Assembly: GCA_019359215.1 (NCBI GenBank)
Contig: JAHHHS010000008.1
Span: 90,138-154,137 of the forward strand
DNA: 64,000 bases
From: Nostoc indistinguendum CM1-VF10
GTDB taxonomy: Bacteria > Cyanobacteriota > Cyanobacteriia > Cyanobacteriales > Nostocaceae
Reading direction: 5' to 3'
Of the stretch, positions 35,231 to 45,400 are shown in pieces. How positions within the stretch are numbered: position 1 is the first letter of the stretch; every line of letters starts with the position of its first letter. The translations under genes were made by a program, and so were the position numbers. Under the pieces are notes generated by a model, which saw only the letters and a list, made by a program, of their open reading frames with translations, was not told where the DNA came from and searched no databases.

Positions 35231-35458
35231 TTAACCACCCCAATAACCTGCCAATTTTAAGACTACTTGCAAGATAGATGATAATAAGGTGTTCAAAAGT
35301 GGAACTGTAACTATCGTTGTTGCCCCAGCAGCCGCCTCATTGTAGACACTTTGCCAAGCTTCTGGCCCGCTAGTAGATTGTCCATGAACTTGTGTACTAA
35401 CAGCTAACGTTAAGCCAAGCGCAGCTAAACCAACTAGTATTGTGCGACGTTTCAACAT
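35231..35458 (-). CDS. Small exported protein, unknown function
   Basis: 75 residues, with a signal peptide MLKRRTILVGLAALGLTLAV and a likely cut near VHGQ. The mature part of about 48 residues has a hydrophobic or amphipathic C-terminal helix (VTVPLLNTLLSSILQVVLKLA) ending GYWGG. Its leader resembles that of the gamma-CA-like protein 190 bases downstream on the same strand (LTLAVSTQVHGQ against LTFVIGTQIHKQ). I do not recognise the family. It might be a small membrane-associated partner. A long inverted repeat lies just upstream of its start. Confidence 0.6.
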   Translation of the reverse strand: MLKRRTILVGLAALGLTLAVSTQVHGQSTSGPEAWQSVYNEAAAGATTIVTVPLLNTLLSSILQVVLKLAGYWGG

Positions 35459-35973
35459 TATTTCTTGATACCTAATAGTTCGCCAAATTTATTGGGTGAG
35501 GTAAAGCGAAAAGGTACAGGACATACTTAAACTTTTCGCTTTACCTAACCTAATAACTTTCAAATTTAATCAAGTACAAATTGCTACATCTAGCAATTAA
35601 CAAATTATTGTAATCTTATTTGCTGTTTAACACTAGAGTTTTAGCTATTGAAAAAATCTATGGAAATAATAAAAATAGTATTAAATTTATGATGGACAAC
35701 TGCGCTAGAAAATAATAATTTAATAAAAAATCATCTATCTTAAGGAATAGAATTAGATTAATAGTAAAAGATAATCAGTATAGGGAGAAAATAGAGAATA
35801 GATTTTTTTAACTCATGTAACATCTGCAATTCAACACTTACGTTCCCCCTAACGATGCCTATGCTGTCTTGAGAACAGCGATTACTAAATCTTTGCACTT
35901 GACCTTCAGTCAGTTTGATTTGACAATGTTTGTATTTGTACTTACTCAAAAGCCATTAACTCTTTAAAGCCTT
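35459..35973. other. Divergent intergenic region
   Basis: About 515 AT-rich bases between the small exported protein and the SDR gene, with the long inverted repeat at 35489-35556. A minus-strand frame at 35758-35949 starts at TTG and is not supported. Confidence 0.6.
35489..35556. repeat. 25-bp inverted repeat around AGGTAAAGCGAAAAG
   Basis: Arms 35489-35513 and 35532-35556 match at 23 of 25 bases, the inner 15 perfectly, with an 18-base spacer. It lies 31 bases before the start of the small exported protein on the minus strand, where a transcript would form a large leader hairpin. It could be regulatory or a small mobile repeat. Confidence 0.8.
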
Positions 35974-36831
35974 ATGAGCAAAGTTTATTTGATCACTGGA
36001 ACATCAACCGGATTCGGTCGCGCTCTAGCAGAAGGGGTTTTAGAACGCGGCGACAAAGTTGTGTTGACGGCACGAAAACCCGAACAAGTTGCTCAATTGG
36101 CACAAGCAAACCAAGAGAATGCAATTGCCGTTCGGCTGGATGTAACCAACGCCCAAGAGCGACAGGAAGTTGTTCAAGTCGCAATCGAACGCTTTGGACG
36201 TATTGATGTTCTAGTAAACAATGCAGGAGTTGGTTCTCTTGGTGCTTTAGAAGGTTTTTCATCGGAGCAGATTAGAAAACAGTTTGAAGTTAACTGCTTT
36301 GGCGTAATCGAAATGACACGCTCAGTCTTACCCGTGATGCGCCGCCAGAAATCTGGACATATTATCAATATTACTTCTATTGGCGGTTTGGCTTCGATCG
36401 GCGGATTTGCTCTCTACTGCGCGACGAAATTTGCAGTCGAGGGTTTTGCTGAAGGCTTGCGTGATGAAGTCAAACCACTCGGTATTAATGTAACAATTGT
36501 CGAGCCAGGCGCGTTTCGCACCAACTTTGCTGGAGATGCCAATATGCAGCCGGAAACAGAAATTGATGATTACAAAGCGGTGATCGATCCGATTCGAGAA
36601 TATCTCTACGATGGCAATGGAAAACAACCAGGCGACCCAAAAAAAGCAGCACTGGCAATGATTAAAGCTATTGAATCAGAAAATCCACCACTGCGTTTAA
36701 TGCTCGGCTCAGACGCTTACAGCTTATGGGAGCAAAAGCGGACGGTCGAGCGCAAAGAATTTGAGGATTGGAAAGAAATCGCAATTAATACTGCCTATGA
36801 AGATGCGGTAGTTGCCCCAATTGGTGGGTAA
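35974..36831 (+). CDS. Short-chain dehydrogenase/reductase
   Basis: 285 residues. Cofactor motif TGTSTGFG (8-15), NNAG near 88-91, catalytic Ser in NITSIGG and YCATK (Tyr and Lys) near 149-153, then PGAFRTNF. Arg34 and Lys35 after the second strand (TARKPE) suggest NADP(H). The C-terminal extension resembles SDRs annotated as oxidoreductases of unknown substrate. Monocistronic. Confidence 0.9.
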   Translation: MSKVYLITGTSTGFGRALAEGVLERGDKVVLTARKPEQVAQLAQANQENAIAVRLDVTNAQERQEVVQVAIERFGRIDVLVNNAGVGSLGALEGFSSEQIRKQFEVNCFGVIEMTRSVLPVMRRQKSGHIINITSIGGLASIGGFALYCATKFAVEGFAEGLRDEVKPLGINVTIVEPGAFRTNFAGDANMQPETEIDDYKAVIDPIREYLYDGNGKQPGDPKKAALAMIKAIESENPPLRLMLGSDAYSLWEQKRTVERKEFEDWKEIAINTAYEDAVVAPIGG

Positions 36832-37448
36832 AATTCCAATTCGTCCTCAATAGTCAATTCTGTTGCTTAAATACAAGATTTTGAAGACCAAGCGGCAGGA
36901 TAGGAATGTAGAGTGGCTAAATAGATGGCTGATGCTTGGAGTCAGCGAAAATATCAAACTCAAGAAGAGGTAACAGCTTTAATAAAAGCTCTGCCTACTG
37001 ATGCTGCAATAGATCCATTGCCCCAAAATATTGTAATGCAATTGAGCCAGCAGGCATTAAAAACAAAGAAATAATTAGAGCGATCGCTTTGACTTCTACT
37101 TTTATATAGTCAGTGTGCAACATATTAATTGAAGCTACGCCGAAGTTTGAAGTCGAACTCCGCTGAATTTGCCCTAGCAGTCGTAGTCCATCGCTTTCCC
37201 AATTGATTTGTTTTTCTCTTTTATTGCCGAAAATCTTACTGATGTGGGCTATTGGAGGCATGAGTGAGGTGTTATCAGTGAGAGGTTAAGCTTAGTTTTT
37301 GGGAGTTGCGATCGCTAGGGGGATTAATTTATGGCACTGTTGGATGGAATGATTGCACAATTCAATTGCCGAATTGCGTGATTTTGGACAATATCAGTTA
37401 TATTCTTAACCCAAAGCGAAAAACAGTTACAAAAAAGGTAGATACGAC
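36832..37448. other. Intergenic region with one possible small gene
   Basis: About 600 bases. A 49-codon plus-strand frame (36925-37074, ATG, beginning MADAWSQRKYQTQEEVTALI) has coding-like composition but no good ribosome-binding site. An 88-codon minus-strand frame (36995-37261) overlaps it. Neither is recognised. The last 150 bases should hold the promoter of the lactate dehydrogenase gene. Confidence 0.45.
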
Positions 37449-38399
37449 ATGAGTAGCAAAACATCCAAGGTCGGGGTCATTGGTGCAGGGAATGTAGGTG
37501 CAGACGTAGCAAATGCTTTAGTGCTACTCCGTAAATGTGTAAGAGTCGTGCTTTTTGACCGAACCTTATCAAAAGCTGAGGGAAAAGCATGGGATATTGA
37601 AGATAGCATTCCCTTACTTGAAGAGATGGAGATTATACCATCAAATAAGTATGAGGATTTAGCTGATTCTGATGTAATTGTCGTAACTATTGGGGTACAG
37701 CCGAAACATGGACAAAGCCGATTAGATACGTTGAGTGACAATGCAGAGATCATACGTTCGACGATGAAAGAATTGGATCGAGTTGCACCGAATTCAATTG
37801 TGCTTATTGTTAGCAATCCAGTGGATGTACTAACGCGGATTGCGATCGCTAGTTCCACAAGAGCAGAAAACCTAATTTTCGGTTCAGGAACCGTTCTTGA
37901 TACTGCTAGACTGAGATATCAACTTGGTAAGCGACTGAATGTTGCAAAACTTGATGTTCATGTTTATGTGATTGGAGAGCATGGAGACAGTGAATTTGTC
38001 GTTTGGTCTAGTGCATTTATTGGGGGAATTAGGTTAGCTGAATTTCCTATACCACAAGGAGAAACGCTGGAACAAATTCACCAAGAGTATGCAGAGTTAA
38101 CCCGTAAGCGAGGCTATAACATTTCTGAACGTAAAGGAAATACTAGCTATGGCATATCAATAGCAGTTTGTCAGTTAATTGATACCATCCTGCGAGATGA
38201 AAAACAGATATTTCCAGTATCAGTGAGAGCAGATTCTAGCTATGGAGTTGGGACTGAAGTTGTTTTTGGACTTCCATGTATCATTAGCTCAATAGGTATT
38301 GAGCGCCAACTGGTGTTACCAAGAAATGCTCATGAACAACGCTTATTAGAAGAGTCAGCCACCAAACTTAATCTTGCCTATAATTCTTTGGATAATTAA
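37449..38399 (+). CDS. ldh: L-lactate dehydrogenase family protein
   Basis: 316 residues. NAD-binding GAGNVG (12-17) with Asp37 after the second strand. The active-site loop is GVQPKHGQSR, with catalytic Arg91. Gln84 at or near the specificity position points to lactate rather than malate (malate dehydrogenases have Arg). Asp151 and Arg154 are in VLDTARLR, and the catalytic His178 is in GEHGDS. It would reduce pyruvate to L-lactate with NADH. Related 2-hydroxyacid dehydrogenases share these motifs. Fermentative LDH is not universal in cyanobacteria. Monocistronic, 304 bases before the acyl-CoA dehydrogenase. Confidence 0.85.
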   Translation: MSSKTSKVGVIGAGNVGADVANALVLLRKCVRVVLFDRTLSKAEGKAWDIEDSIPLLEEMEIIPSNKYEDLADSDVIVVTIGVQPKHGQSRLDTLSDNAEIIRSTMKELDRVAPNSIVLIVSNPVDVLTRIAIASSTRAENLIFGSGTVLDTARLRYQLGKRLNVAKLDVHVYVIGEHGDSEFVVWSSAFIGGIRLAEFPIPQGETLEQIHQEYAELTRKRGYNISERKGNTSYGISIAVCQLIDTILRDEKQIFPVSVRADSSYGVGTEVVFGLPCIISSIGIERQLVLPRNAHEQRLLEESATKLNLAYNSLDN

Positions 38400-38703
38400 A
38401 ATCAACTCAATATAGCCTGTTTTAAATGCGGGATAAGCTTATCTAATTTAGTAGATATCTTCTAATAGGCTATAGTAATTGATTTTTTTATAGGTATTTT
38501 TGACTTATTTTTCTTTTGTACTTACTTGTTGAAAGAGACGTACATATCCTAAAGCTAGTATATACAAAGACTTTTCTATTTGTACACAAAGTTTAAATAG
38601 GAAAATCTGGTTACAAAATCGATATTTTGATACTAATTATAAGGCTATAGTACATCAAATAAAGTTGTATATTTGCACTATAGAAATAAAGAGAAAATAA
38701 AAA
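38400..38703. other. Intergenic region, AT-rich
   Basis: About 300 bases; no gene, hairpin or repeat recognised. Confidence 0.6.
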
Positions 38704-39900
38704 ATGATTGACTTCAGCCTCACTCAAGAACAGGAGATGTTGCAGTCTCTTGCGCGTGACTTTGCTCAAAACGAGATTGGGCCTATTGTTCAGATAATTG
38801 AAGAGTCTAACAATCCAGAGATGGAACCTTGGGATTTTTGCAAACACGTTTTCTATAAGGGAGGTGAATTAGGATTTACATCCTTAATGGTTCCAAAAGA
38901 GCTAGGAGGTTTAGGTGGAAACTGCATAGACTTGGCTGTAGTTTTAGAAGAAATAGGCGCTGTTGATGTCAGCATTGCTTGTAGCTACTTTAATCTCACC
39001 GCAGCTATGTCACTGTTTGTTAGCAGAGCTGCAACCCAAGAACAGCAAAAACGAATACTATCTTTTGTCAAATCTGGAACACCACATCTATTCAGCGCCG
39101 CAGAGAGTGAGCCTAATGTCGCCACCTCAGATATATTCTGCCCGCTCCCAGATCCCAATATTGGGATGAAGACCTTTGCAGCACGCGAGGGCAATGGATA
39201 CATTCTCAATGGAACAAAATCTTCGTTAGTTACAAATGCTGGGATTGCGGATGCCTACTTTATTATTGCCCGTACAGCGATGGATAAACCATTGCACGAA
39301 AGTTTGTCTATCTTCTACGTTCCAACAGATACACCAGGGATTAAGTTTGGCAAAAAGACACAGATGATTGGTTGGAAAGCTTCTCATCATGCTGAGATTT
39401 ATCTGGATAACGTGCCAATCCCTGCGGAAAATCTGATTGGACAAGAAGGAGAAGCAGGAAAACTACTGATGTTGCTTCCAGAAGTAGCTATTGGGCTGGC
39501 AGCTTCTTATGTTGGTTTGGCTCGTGCTGCTTATGAGTATGCTTTAAATTATGCCAAGCAAAGAGTCAGTTGGGGTCGTCCGATTATCGAACATCAGGCA
39601 GTGGCTTTAAAATTAGCGGACATGATGATTAACACCCAAGCTGCACGACTGGTAGTATGGGATGCAGCAGTTACAGCAGAAACTTCTCCCCAACTTGCCG
39701 CCACAATCAAAGCGCCAGCCGCCAAGACCTTTGCAGTGGATGTTGCAATCAAAAACGCACAAACAGCAGTTGAAATTCTTGGGGGTTATGGAGTTACAAA
39801 AGAGTGTTTGGCTGGCAAGTTTCTTGCCGATGCAACTATCGGGTATTCCTGTGACTTTACGCGAGAAATCTTGCATCTGGGGATAGTAAACTTTTTGTGA
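38704..39900 (+). CDS. Acyl-CoA dehydrogenase-like flavoprotein
   Basis: 398 residues with the normal three-part fold: an N-terminal helical domain, a middle beta domain (SAAESEPNVATSD, then NGTKSSLVTNAGIADAYFIIAR) and a C-terminal helical domain with RVSWGRPIIEHQAVALKLADM and AVEILGGYGVTKECLAGKFLAD. These bind FAD and the acyl-CoA pantetheine arm. The usual catalytic glutamate (YEGTSEIQ) appears as Asp384 in SCDFTREI, so it may use a different substrate or serve another oxidation. Classical beta-oxidation is lacking in most cyanobacteria, which makes the physiological role unclear. Confidence 0.85.
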   Translation: MIDFSLTQEQEMLQSLARDFAQNEIGPIVQIIEESNNPEMEPWDFCKHVFYKGGELGFTSLMVPKELGGLGGNCIDLAVVLEEIGAVDVSIACSYFNLTAAMSLFVSRAATQEQQKRILSFVKSGTPHLFSAAESEPNVATSDIFCPLPDPNIGMKTFAAREGNGYILNGTKSSLVTNAGIADAYFIIARTAMDKPLHESLSIFYVPTDTPGIKFGKKTQMIGWKASHHAEIYLDNVPIPAENLIGQEGEAGKLLMLLPEVAIGLAASYVGLARAAYEYALNYAKQRVSWGRPIIEHQAVALKLADMMINTQAARLVVWDAAVTAETSPQLAATIKAPAAKTFAVDVAIKNAQTAVEILGGYGVTKECLAGKFLADATIGYSCDFTREILHLGIVNFL

Positions 39901-40096
39901 GACATTAAGGAGTAGCTAATTACTTCCAATAGCGGGCGTGCCAGGATAATATCTTATACCAAGTTGCCCCTTGGGTTTAAGAAAAGGCTTTTTCGTTATA
40001 TTTGTCACATCAATTTTTCTTGGTGCAAGATATGAATATAACAGTGTGTTCCTAGATAATTTTTATAAAGTTTTCATGTAAATAAACCTTATAATC

Positions 40097-40118
40097 CAAT
40101 ACGGTTCAATTAAGACTA
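40097..40118. mobile_element. Solitary IS end (CAATACGGTTCAATTAAG)
   Basis: Matches 57330-57351, the end of the IS4-type remnant, at 19 of 22 bases. No transposase is attached here. It lies in the 256-base gap between two convergent genes. Confidence 0.65.
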
Positions 40119-40156
40119 AAAGCTGTTGTCAGGAGAGGATATGAAAAGCAGGAGTA

Positions 40157-41161
40157 TTATTTATTATTGAAATTAATAAATATTGCTGGCGCACTAGCGG
40201 AATTTTTGCTTTTTGGTAATAAAATATTTTGCACAAAGCGATCGCGTCCTGCTGCCTTTGCTTGATACAATGCCCCATCGGCGGCGGAAATCATTTCTTC
40301 CATGTCAGAATCTGACTGAGGAATTTCTGTCGTAAACCCGGCACTCAAGGTTACATAAGGGCTAACTTCGGAATTTATATGAGGAATTGCTAGTGTGCGG
40401 ACAGCATGGCAAATATTGCCGGCAACATGAGTCGCCCCCTCGGTGTCTGTGTTTGGTAAAATCACAGCAAATTCTTCCCCACCATAACGGGCAACTAAAT
40501 CTCCAGGACGCTTAATGATATCTTTGATGGCTTTAGCAATTTCTTGAAGACAGCGATCGCCTACCCGATGACCATAAGTATCGTTATATAATTTGAAGAA
40601 ATCAACATCGCAGAGAATCAGAGAAAGGGGGGATTGATCCCGTTTCATACGCTGCCACTCTTGGTTAAAATACTCTTCAAAACATCGGCGGTTAGCTACT
40701 TGAGTTAATCCATCGATAGTAGCTAATCGCTGTAATTCCAGATTAACGGCTTCTAGTTTTTGCTGTAACTGAGATTGCTGAATCAAGCGTTTAACCCGTT
40801 GTCGCAAAACTGCCCAGTGGACTGGTTTGGTAATATAATCCATTGCCCCCACTTCAAATGCACGGTCAACTGACTCTTGATCCTCAAGCCCTGTAATCAT
40901 TAAAATTGGAGTGTGCTTACTACGATTAAGAAGCTCCAACTCAGTGCAACACTCAAACCCATCCATATCTGGCATTAGGGCATCAAGGAGTACTATATCA
41001 GGATCTAATTGGTTAAAAACTTTTATTGCTTCTATACCATTTTCAGCTTCCGCTATTTGATAGCCTTCTCGTTCTAAGAAATGCCGCAATATCATGCGGA
41101 TAAAAGGTTCATCATCAACAATTAGAACTAAAGATTGGCTTTCTTGAGCATTGGCTTTCAT
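40157..41161 (-). CDS. Response regulator with GGDEF domain (diguanylate cyclase)
   Basis: 334 residues. The receiver domain (about 10-125) has DDE (16-18), the phospho-acceptor D60 and K112 in TKP. The GGDEF domain (about 150-315) has the active GGEEF (227-231) and the inhibitory I-site RPGD (218-221) five residues before it. It should make cyclic di-GMP when phosphorylated and be product-inhibited. The start codon overlaps the stop codon of the upstream Hpt-stub gene in an ATGA, so the two are translationally coupled. Confidence 0.95.
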   Translation of the reverse strand: MKANAQESQSLVLIVDDEPFIRMILRHFLEREGYQIAEAENGIEAIKVFNQLDPDIVLLDALMPDMDGFECCTELELLNRSKHTPILMITGLEDQESVDRAFEVGAMDYITKPVHWAVLRQRVKRLIQQSQLQQKLEAVNLELQRLATIDGLTQVANRRCFEEYFNQEWQRMKRDQSPLSLILCDVDFFKLYNDTYGHRVGDRCLQEIAKAIKDIIKRPGDLVARYGGEEFAVILPNTDTEGATHVAGNICHAVRTLAIPHINSEVSPYVTLSAGFTTEIPQSDSDMEEMISAADGALYQAKAAGRDRFVQNILLPKSKNSASAPAIFINFNNK

Positions 41162-41409
41162 AGTACTTCCTTCACAAGTTCTTTTTGTAAGGTGGTTTTA
41201 ACTTGTTCATATTCTTGATAGAGTTGTGAGAGTAATTCTAAGCTGTTTTCTAATTTACTGCTGCGTCCCTGTGCTTCTAACATCTTGCAAAGCTGCGCCA
41301 GGGCGATCACTTGCAAAACTTTCATCGCACCCGGATTAATCACCGACTGCATCGACTCTTCATCAATGTCAGCATCGCTCTCAAGGCATTCTACCCACTC
41401 CAGAGACAT
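41158..41409 (-). CDS. Truncated Hpt-like domain protein
   Basis: 83 residues from an ATG. From residue 29 the sequence VLQVIALAQLCKMLEAQGRS and the helix ending QLYQEYEQVKTTLQKELV match the second half of histidine phosphotransfer domains found at the end of hybrid kinases. The HxxKG motif with the phospho-accepting histidine is absent and replaced by INPGAMKV. It overlaps the next gene by four bases. It may be a decayed kinase end that still drives translation of the cyclase, or a docking helix hairpin. Confidence 0.6.
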   Translation of the reverse strand: MSLEWVECLESDADIDEESMQSVINPGAMKVLQVIALAQLCKMLEAQGRSSKLENSLELLSQLYQEYEQVKTTLQKELVKEVL

Positions 41410-41457
41410 TCCAGTATAACCAGTATAAGCAGATTTAAAAACACGTAGGGTTATAGT

Positions 41458-41700
41458 TTGTGGTACGCCATACCTCGGATTTTAAGGCAACAATATAAGT
41501 CAGAAATAGGTAAGTTTTACTGGAGTGAAAAAGTTAAACTATGGCATGATTCTAAATGTGTAGTTTCATGTGGTGGAGCGCCGTTGGAAATAGTCAAGGC
41601 TTATATTAAAGGGCAGTCAGGCGGCAAAGAATGATTGTCTACTGCGCTCCGCTCCGCAGACCGCTATCCATCCCCACCGTTTAGACGGATGGGGTTTTCC
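41458..41700 (+). mobile_element. IS200/IS605-type element, 3' remnant
   Basis: The plus strand (41458-41634) encodes the end of a small Y1 transposase: KFYWSEKVKLWHDS, then SCGGAPLEIVKAYIKGQSGG and a stop. The tyrosine and HUH parts are missing. About 30 bases on, CCATCC...GGATGGGG (41665-41696) can form the imperfect hairpin typical of the right end of such elements. Confidence 0.6.
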
Positions 41701-41870
41701 GCGAATTCTGATAAAAATGCTAGTGCCAACGTCAGGCGATCGCGGCGGAATTGGGCTATTTCTTTTACACATTGTTTCTGCAACAAATTATCTGCTACTT
41801 GCCGCAAACCTGCTGCATAACGCAAGTTTTCATCAATACTCACTATTATTGTCCGATAACTATCGTCCAT
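41664..41870 (-). pseudogene. 5' part of an unknown gene cut by the IS200/IS605 remnant
   Basis: 68 codons from ATG 41870 (MDDSYRTIIVSIDENLRYAA) with regular helical, coding-like composition. The last eight codons (IRLNGGDG) lie in the IS hairpin, so the native gene probably continued beyond it. Not recognised. Confidence 0.4.
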
Positions 41871-42475
41871 GCCTGCCTAACGGGAAATTCCCAGCATGGT
41901 AACTCGACCACTCATTGCTAACATTGCCAGGATTATCTGGTTGTATTGCCGCATCGTTGTAGCGTTTATCTACGGTAACAAGCGTCTTCCAGAGTGATAA
42001 GATGTCCGGCATGGGCTGAAAAGTAGTTTTTGAGTTGTAGTTGTGAGAGACAATAACTCTACTACGGCAGCCCTACCTCTTCATACTCTTTTTTTGGCTA
42101 AAGTATTGAATAATTGCACGCAGTATGCAAGATACACCAAATCTGTGGAAAAGACGAGTCCCTTGCTGAAGAATTTATCTTTATTCGATCCAAATTTATT
42201 TTTCGTGCAGATGCCTTAAAGCGATCGCTTCTTCATCATGACTGTACGTCAATAGCTGTTTTGCACTTTTGACTCCTAATAAGCAATGTGGTAAATATGC
42301 ATATCTCGGGATTACGAAGAATTTTAACCTTATGTCTACCGGAAGAATATAGAACATCGCGCTAATATTAAGTAATATTCCATAGGAATAGACTTGTTCT
42401 AATTTTTGAAGTTTTGAGTAGGGGAGAACATAGGCGGCTGTCCCTAGTCGAGGAGAGAAACACCTAAACAAGCAG
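41871..42475. other. Intergenic region
   Basis: About 600 bases before the hybrid kinase gene. A minus-strand frame (42196-42615) overlaps the kinase start and has no recognisable features. Nothing else was seen. Confidence 0.55.
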
Positions 42476-45400
42476 ATGAAAGCAAGAATTTCTGACTCTA
42501 TTGCTGACCATTTTCGAGGTGGGGAAATGGCAACCCGGATCAATCGCTTGGACTGGTCGCAAACGCCGTTAGGGGCGATCAATACATGGTCGCAGAGTCT
42601 CAAGTCAGTGGTCAAGACGCTGCTTGCTTCGAGCTATCCGATGATTCTAACTTGGGGCACAGATTTCATCCAAATTTACAACGATGCCTATTCGCAATTG
42701 ATTGGCGAGAAACATCCCGCTGCCCTTGGGATTGATATTCGGATTACACTCGCCGAGGCATGGGACACCTTGGGGCCAATGATCGAAACGGTAATGTCAA
42801 CGGGAGTAGCAAATCTGACACCCGCGCTGCTCCTGCTACTGGAACGCTCCGGCTACCGGGAAGAATCCTACTTTAGTGTTTCCCATGCTCCGGCAGAAGA
42901 CGATTCTGGGCAGATTGTCGGAATGCTTGCGGTGTGTAGTGAAGTGACGCAGCAAGTATTGGGGAATCGGCGATTGCGGCTGCTACGCGATTTATCATCT
43001 AAAGCAGGCGCAACCCAAAGCGTTGAAGCAACCTGCCTTGATGCGCTTGCAGTGATCCCATCTTCCCCAATGGATGTGCCGTTTGCACTGCTATATCTGC
43101 GTGATTCTGATACTACAAGGTTGATCTTGCAAGGAACTGTGGGGATTCAAGCAGGGAAAGTCGTGAGTCCGAGAACGATCGAGCTAGAAACCAATGGCAC
43201 AGATGTTTGGTCCTTGGCGAAGGCGGCAAATGGAGAAACGATTTTAATTGAAGCCGTCGATGAATATATCACAATTTTAGGCGGTGCGTTTAGTGAACCA
43301 GTGAAATCTGCGATCGTGTTACCGATCGCCTCATTTGGGCAAACAGCGACATTGGGTGTACTGGTAGCCGGAATTAGCCCTAGCCGTGAGCTAGATGAGG
43401 GATATCGCTCGTTCTACGAATTATTCGCAGGTCAGATATCGGTTTTAGTCCGCAATGCTCAGGCATACGAAGAAGAACGCCGACGCGCTGAAGCATTGGC
43501 AGAGCTAGATCGGGCGAAAACAGTGTTTTTTAACAATGTCTCCCATGAGTTCCGCACACCTTTGACGTTAATACTTGGTCCGTTAGAGGATGTCCTAAGT
43601 AGCAAAAATGGGTCATTAACAACTGAGGAACGCGAGCAACTGCAATTAGTTCACCGAAACAGTCTGCGTTTGCTCAAGTTAGTCAACACACTATTGGACT
43701 TTTCGCGCATCGAAGCAAATCGGATTGAAGCAGTTTATGAACCTGTTGACCTTGCTGTACTTACAACTGAACTGGCCAGTGTCTTCCGCTCAACTATCGA
43801 ACGCGCCGGTTTACGTCTAATAGTAGATTGCCCACCTTTACCAGAAGCGGTGTATGTAGACCGCGAAATGTGGGAAAAAATTGTTTTGAATTTGCTCAGT
43901 AATGCTTTCAAATTTACGTTTATTGGACAAATCAGTGTAACCTTGCGTTGGTACACCGAATATGTGGAACTGGAAGTCCAGGATACAGGTACAGGAATTC
44001 CAGCAGCAGAATTGCCCCATTTGTTTGAGCGTTTTTACCGTGTACAAGGGTCACGGGGCCGCACTTATGAAGGCTCTGGGATTGGATTATCGCTAGTGCA
44101 GGATCTGATTCGACTTCATGGTGGCTCGGTTCGTGTGATCAGCAAATTAAATCAGGGAAGTTCTTTCATTGTTTTACTTCCTACTGGTACTGCTCATCTG
44201 CCTACTGAACGCATTGCATCTGGGCATGATTTGCCGAACACTGCTTCAGTAACGGCTGCTTTTGTTGAGGAAGCATGGCGTTGGCTACCTGAAAAGGGTA
44301 GGGGGAGCAGGGAGAAAGAAGAAGTAATTACTAGTAACTCTCTTGCTAAAGCAGCCTCCCCCAATTCCCCCGCCCGTATTCTCCTGGCTGATGACAACGC
44401 AGATATGCGCGATTATTTAAAGCATCTACTCCAGCCATGTTACGAAGTGGAAGCAGTAACAGATGGAGTAGCTGCCTTAGCAGCAGCCCGCAGACAAATA
44501 CCGGATCTAGTACTGAGCGATATTATGATGCCGGGAATCGACGGTTTGCAATTGTTACGCGAATTGCGCTCTGAATCATCTACTCGTGAAGTACCTATTA
44601 TCTTGCTATCTGCCCGCGCTGGTGAAGAATCTCGTGTTGAAGGCTTAGAGATGGGTGCAGACGATTACCTGATCAAACCTTTTTCGGCGCGAGAACTGCT
44701 GGCACGGGTACGAACAAACTTAGAGTTGTCCCGACTGCGTAAAGATGCTTTAGCTCAACAAGCCCAACGAATTCGGGAGCAGGCAGCGCGAATTGAGGCG
44801 GAGGCAGCCAATCGGATGAAAGATGAATTTCTGCAAGTACTTTCCCATGAGATTCGCACACCACTCAATGGAATGCTTGGTTGGGTTAAAATGCTTCGCC
44901 AAGGTAAATTAAACTCATCTCAAACTACTCGGGCGCTAGAAACTATTGAGCGCAACGCCAATGCTCAAGCAAAATTAGTAGACGATTTGCTCGACGTTTC
45001 ATGTATTATCCGAGGGCAACTGCGCCTAGAAAAGCTTCCAGTTTCTCTAATCTCAGTGATTACTGAAGCTATTGAAACTGTAAAACCACAAGCTTCAGCT
45101 AAAGATATTACGATTAGCTGTATGCTTGATCAGTGCGCTAGTTCTGTTTCTGGAGATGCTAGTCGTTTACAACAAGTAGTGTGGAATCTACTGATTAATG
45201 CAATTAAATTTACACCTTCAGGGGGACAGGTAGAGGTTTGCTTACAAGCTGTGGGTACAGAGGCGCTTCTTCAGATCAAAGATACGGGTAATGGTATTAA
45301 AGCTGACTTCTTACCCTATATTTTTGAGCGCTTCCGTCAGGCAGACGCAAGTACAACCCGAACCTACGGGGGGCTAGGCTTAGGGCTAGCAATTGTCCGG

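Noticed and set aside
35758..35949. 63-codon minus-strand frame upstream of the SDR
   Set aside because: It has a TTG start and no ribosome-binding site in an AT-rich promoter region.
42196..42615. 139-codon minus-strand frame overlapping the hybrid kinase start
   Set aside because: It overlaps the conserved N-terminal domain of the kinase and shows no motif.
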